Of a stretch of 64,000 bases of DNA, positions 63,932 to 64,000 are shown piece by piece. The stretch's first letter is position 1; every line of letters starts with the position of its first letter. The notes under the pieces are model-generated. The model saw nothing but the letters and a program-made list of their open reading frames with translations. It ran no database searches and had not been told where the DNA came from. Source of the DNA: Runella slithyformis DSM 19594 (GTDB lineage: Bacteria > Bacteroidota > Bacteroidia > Cytophagales > Spirosomataceae); NCBI RefSeq assembly GCF_000218895.1, contig NC_015703.1:2183001-2247000 (forward strand), in the 5' to 3' direction. The position numbers and the translations under genes are program-made.

Positions 63932-64000
63932 GGTATACGGATTGAGAGGGTATGAAACTTGCTGCTTACCGAATCAGGCAGTTACTGAATCAAATAACAA

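Overview
The window comes from a member of the Bacteroidota, most likely an environmental Cytophagales bacterium related to Spirosoma, Runella or Dyadobacter (inference). The evidence is a SusC/SusD pair, a type IX secretion C-terminal domain, promoter boxes of the Bacteroidota TAnnTTTG type, a DAHP synthase-chorismate mutase fusion typical of the phylum, and a large array of 800-residue FtsX/MacB-type permeases. No rRNA, tRNA or CRISPR array was recognised.

Region 1 (1-21.8 kb): the secreted N-terminus of a TolB-like propeller protein runs off the left edge. Next is a polysaccharide/sugar-acid utilisation locus: a divergent LacI regulator, SusC, SusD, two paralogous secreted DUF6259-like glycosidase-type proteins flanking a T9SS-exported beta-helix protein, an SDR dehydrogenase, an MFS transporter, a PQQ dehydrogenase with a cytochrome c domain, a TIM-barrel isomerase, an MBL-fold (lactonase-like) hydrolase and an enolase-superfamily sugar-acid dehydratase. 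The likely logic is capture and cleavage of a glycan outside the cell, import, oxidation to an aldonic acid or lactone, then dehydration. The oxidation step is broken. The PQQ dehydrogenase carries a 112-bp MITE (9-bp target duplication) and an IS630-family element (TA duplication), and the isomerase carries a second MITE of the same family plus a nonsense codon.

Region 2 (21.8-34.5 kb): mostly housekeeping genes: a BASS-family transporter, an acyl-CoA ligase, a decayed surface-protein fragment, a glutamine-synthetase-family enzyme, an exported Mn-type superoxide dismutase, lspA with a long acidic tail, proline dehydrogenase, DAHP synthase/chorismate mutase, a membrane-anchored winged-helix regulator, YceI, a frameshifted propeller lipoprotein and a small secreted protein.

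Region 3 (34.6-64 kb): ten FtsX/MacB-type permease genes, all on the minus strand, with no ATPase or membrane-fusion partner in the window, plus the remnant of an eleventh. Interspersed are a PA14-OmpA envelope protein, a Kazal-type lipoprotein, another small lipoprotein and a tandem pair of unknown ~100-aa proteins. Four transcription-unit starts share one regulatory layout: two adjacent dyads of TGTCCR-N4-YGGACA about 21 bp apart, followed exactly 53 nt downstream by a GGTAY...TTTG box resembling a sigma-54 -24/-12 promoter. I infer a dedicated permease regulon. The gaps between permeases hold two families of hairpin repeats, some with internal tandem amplification (11 x 16 bp, 3 x 28 bp), and two of these repeats supply the stop codon of the neighbouring gene.
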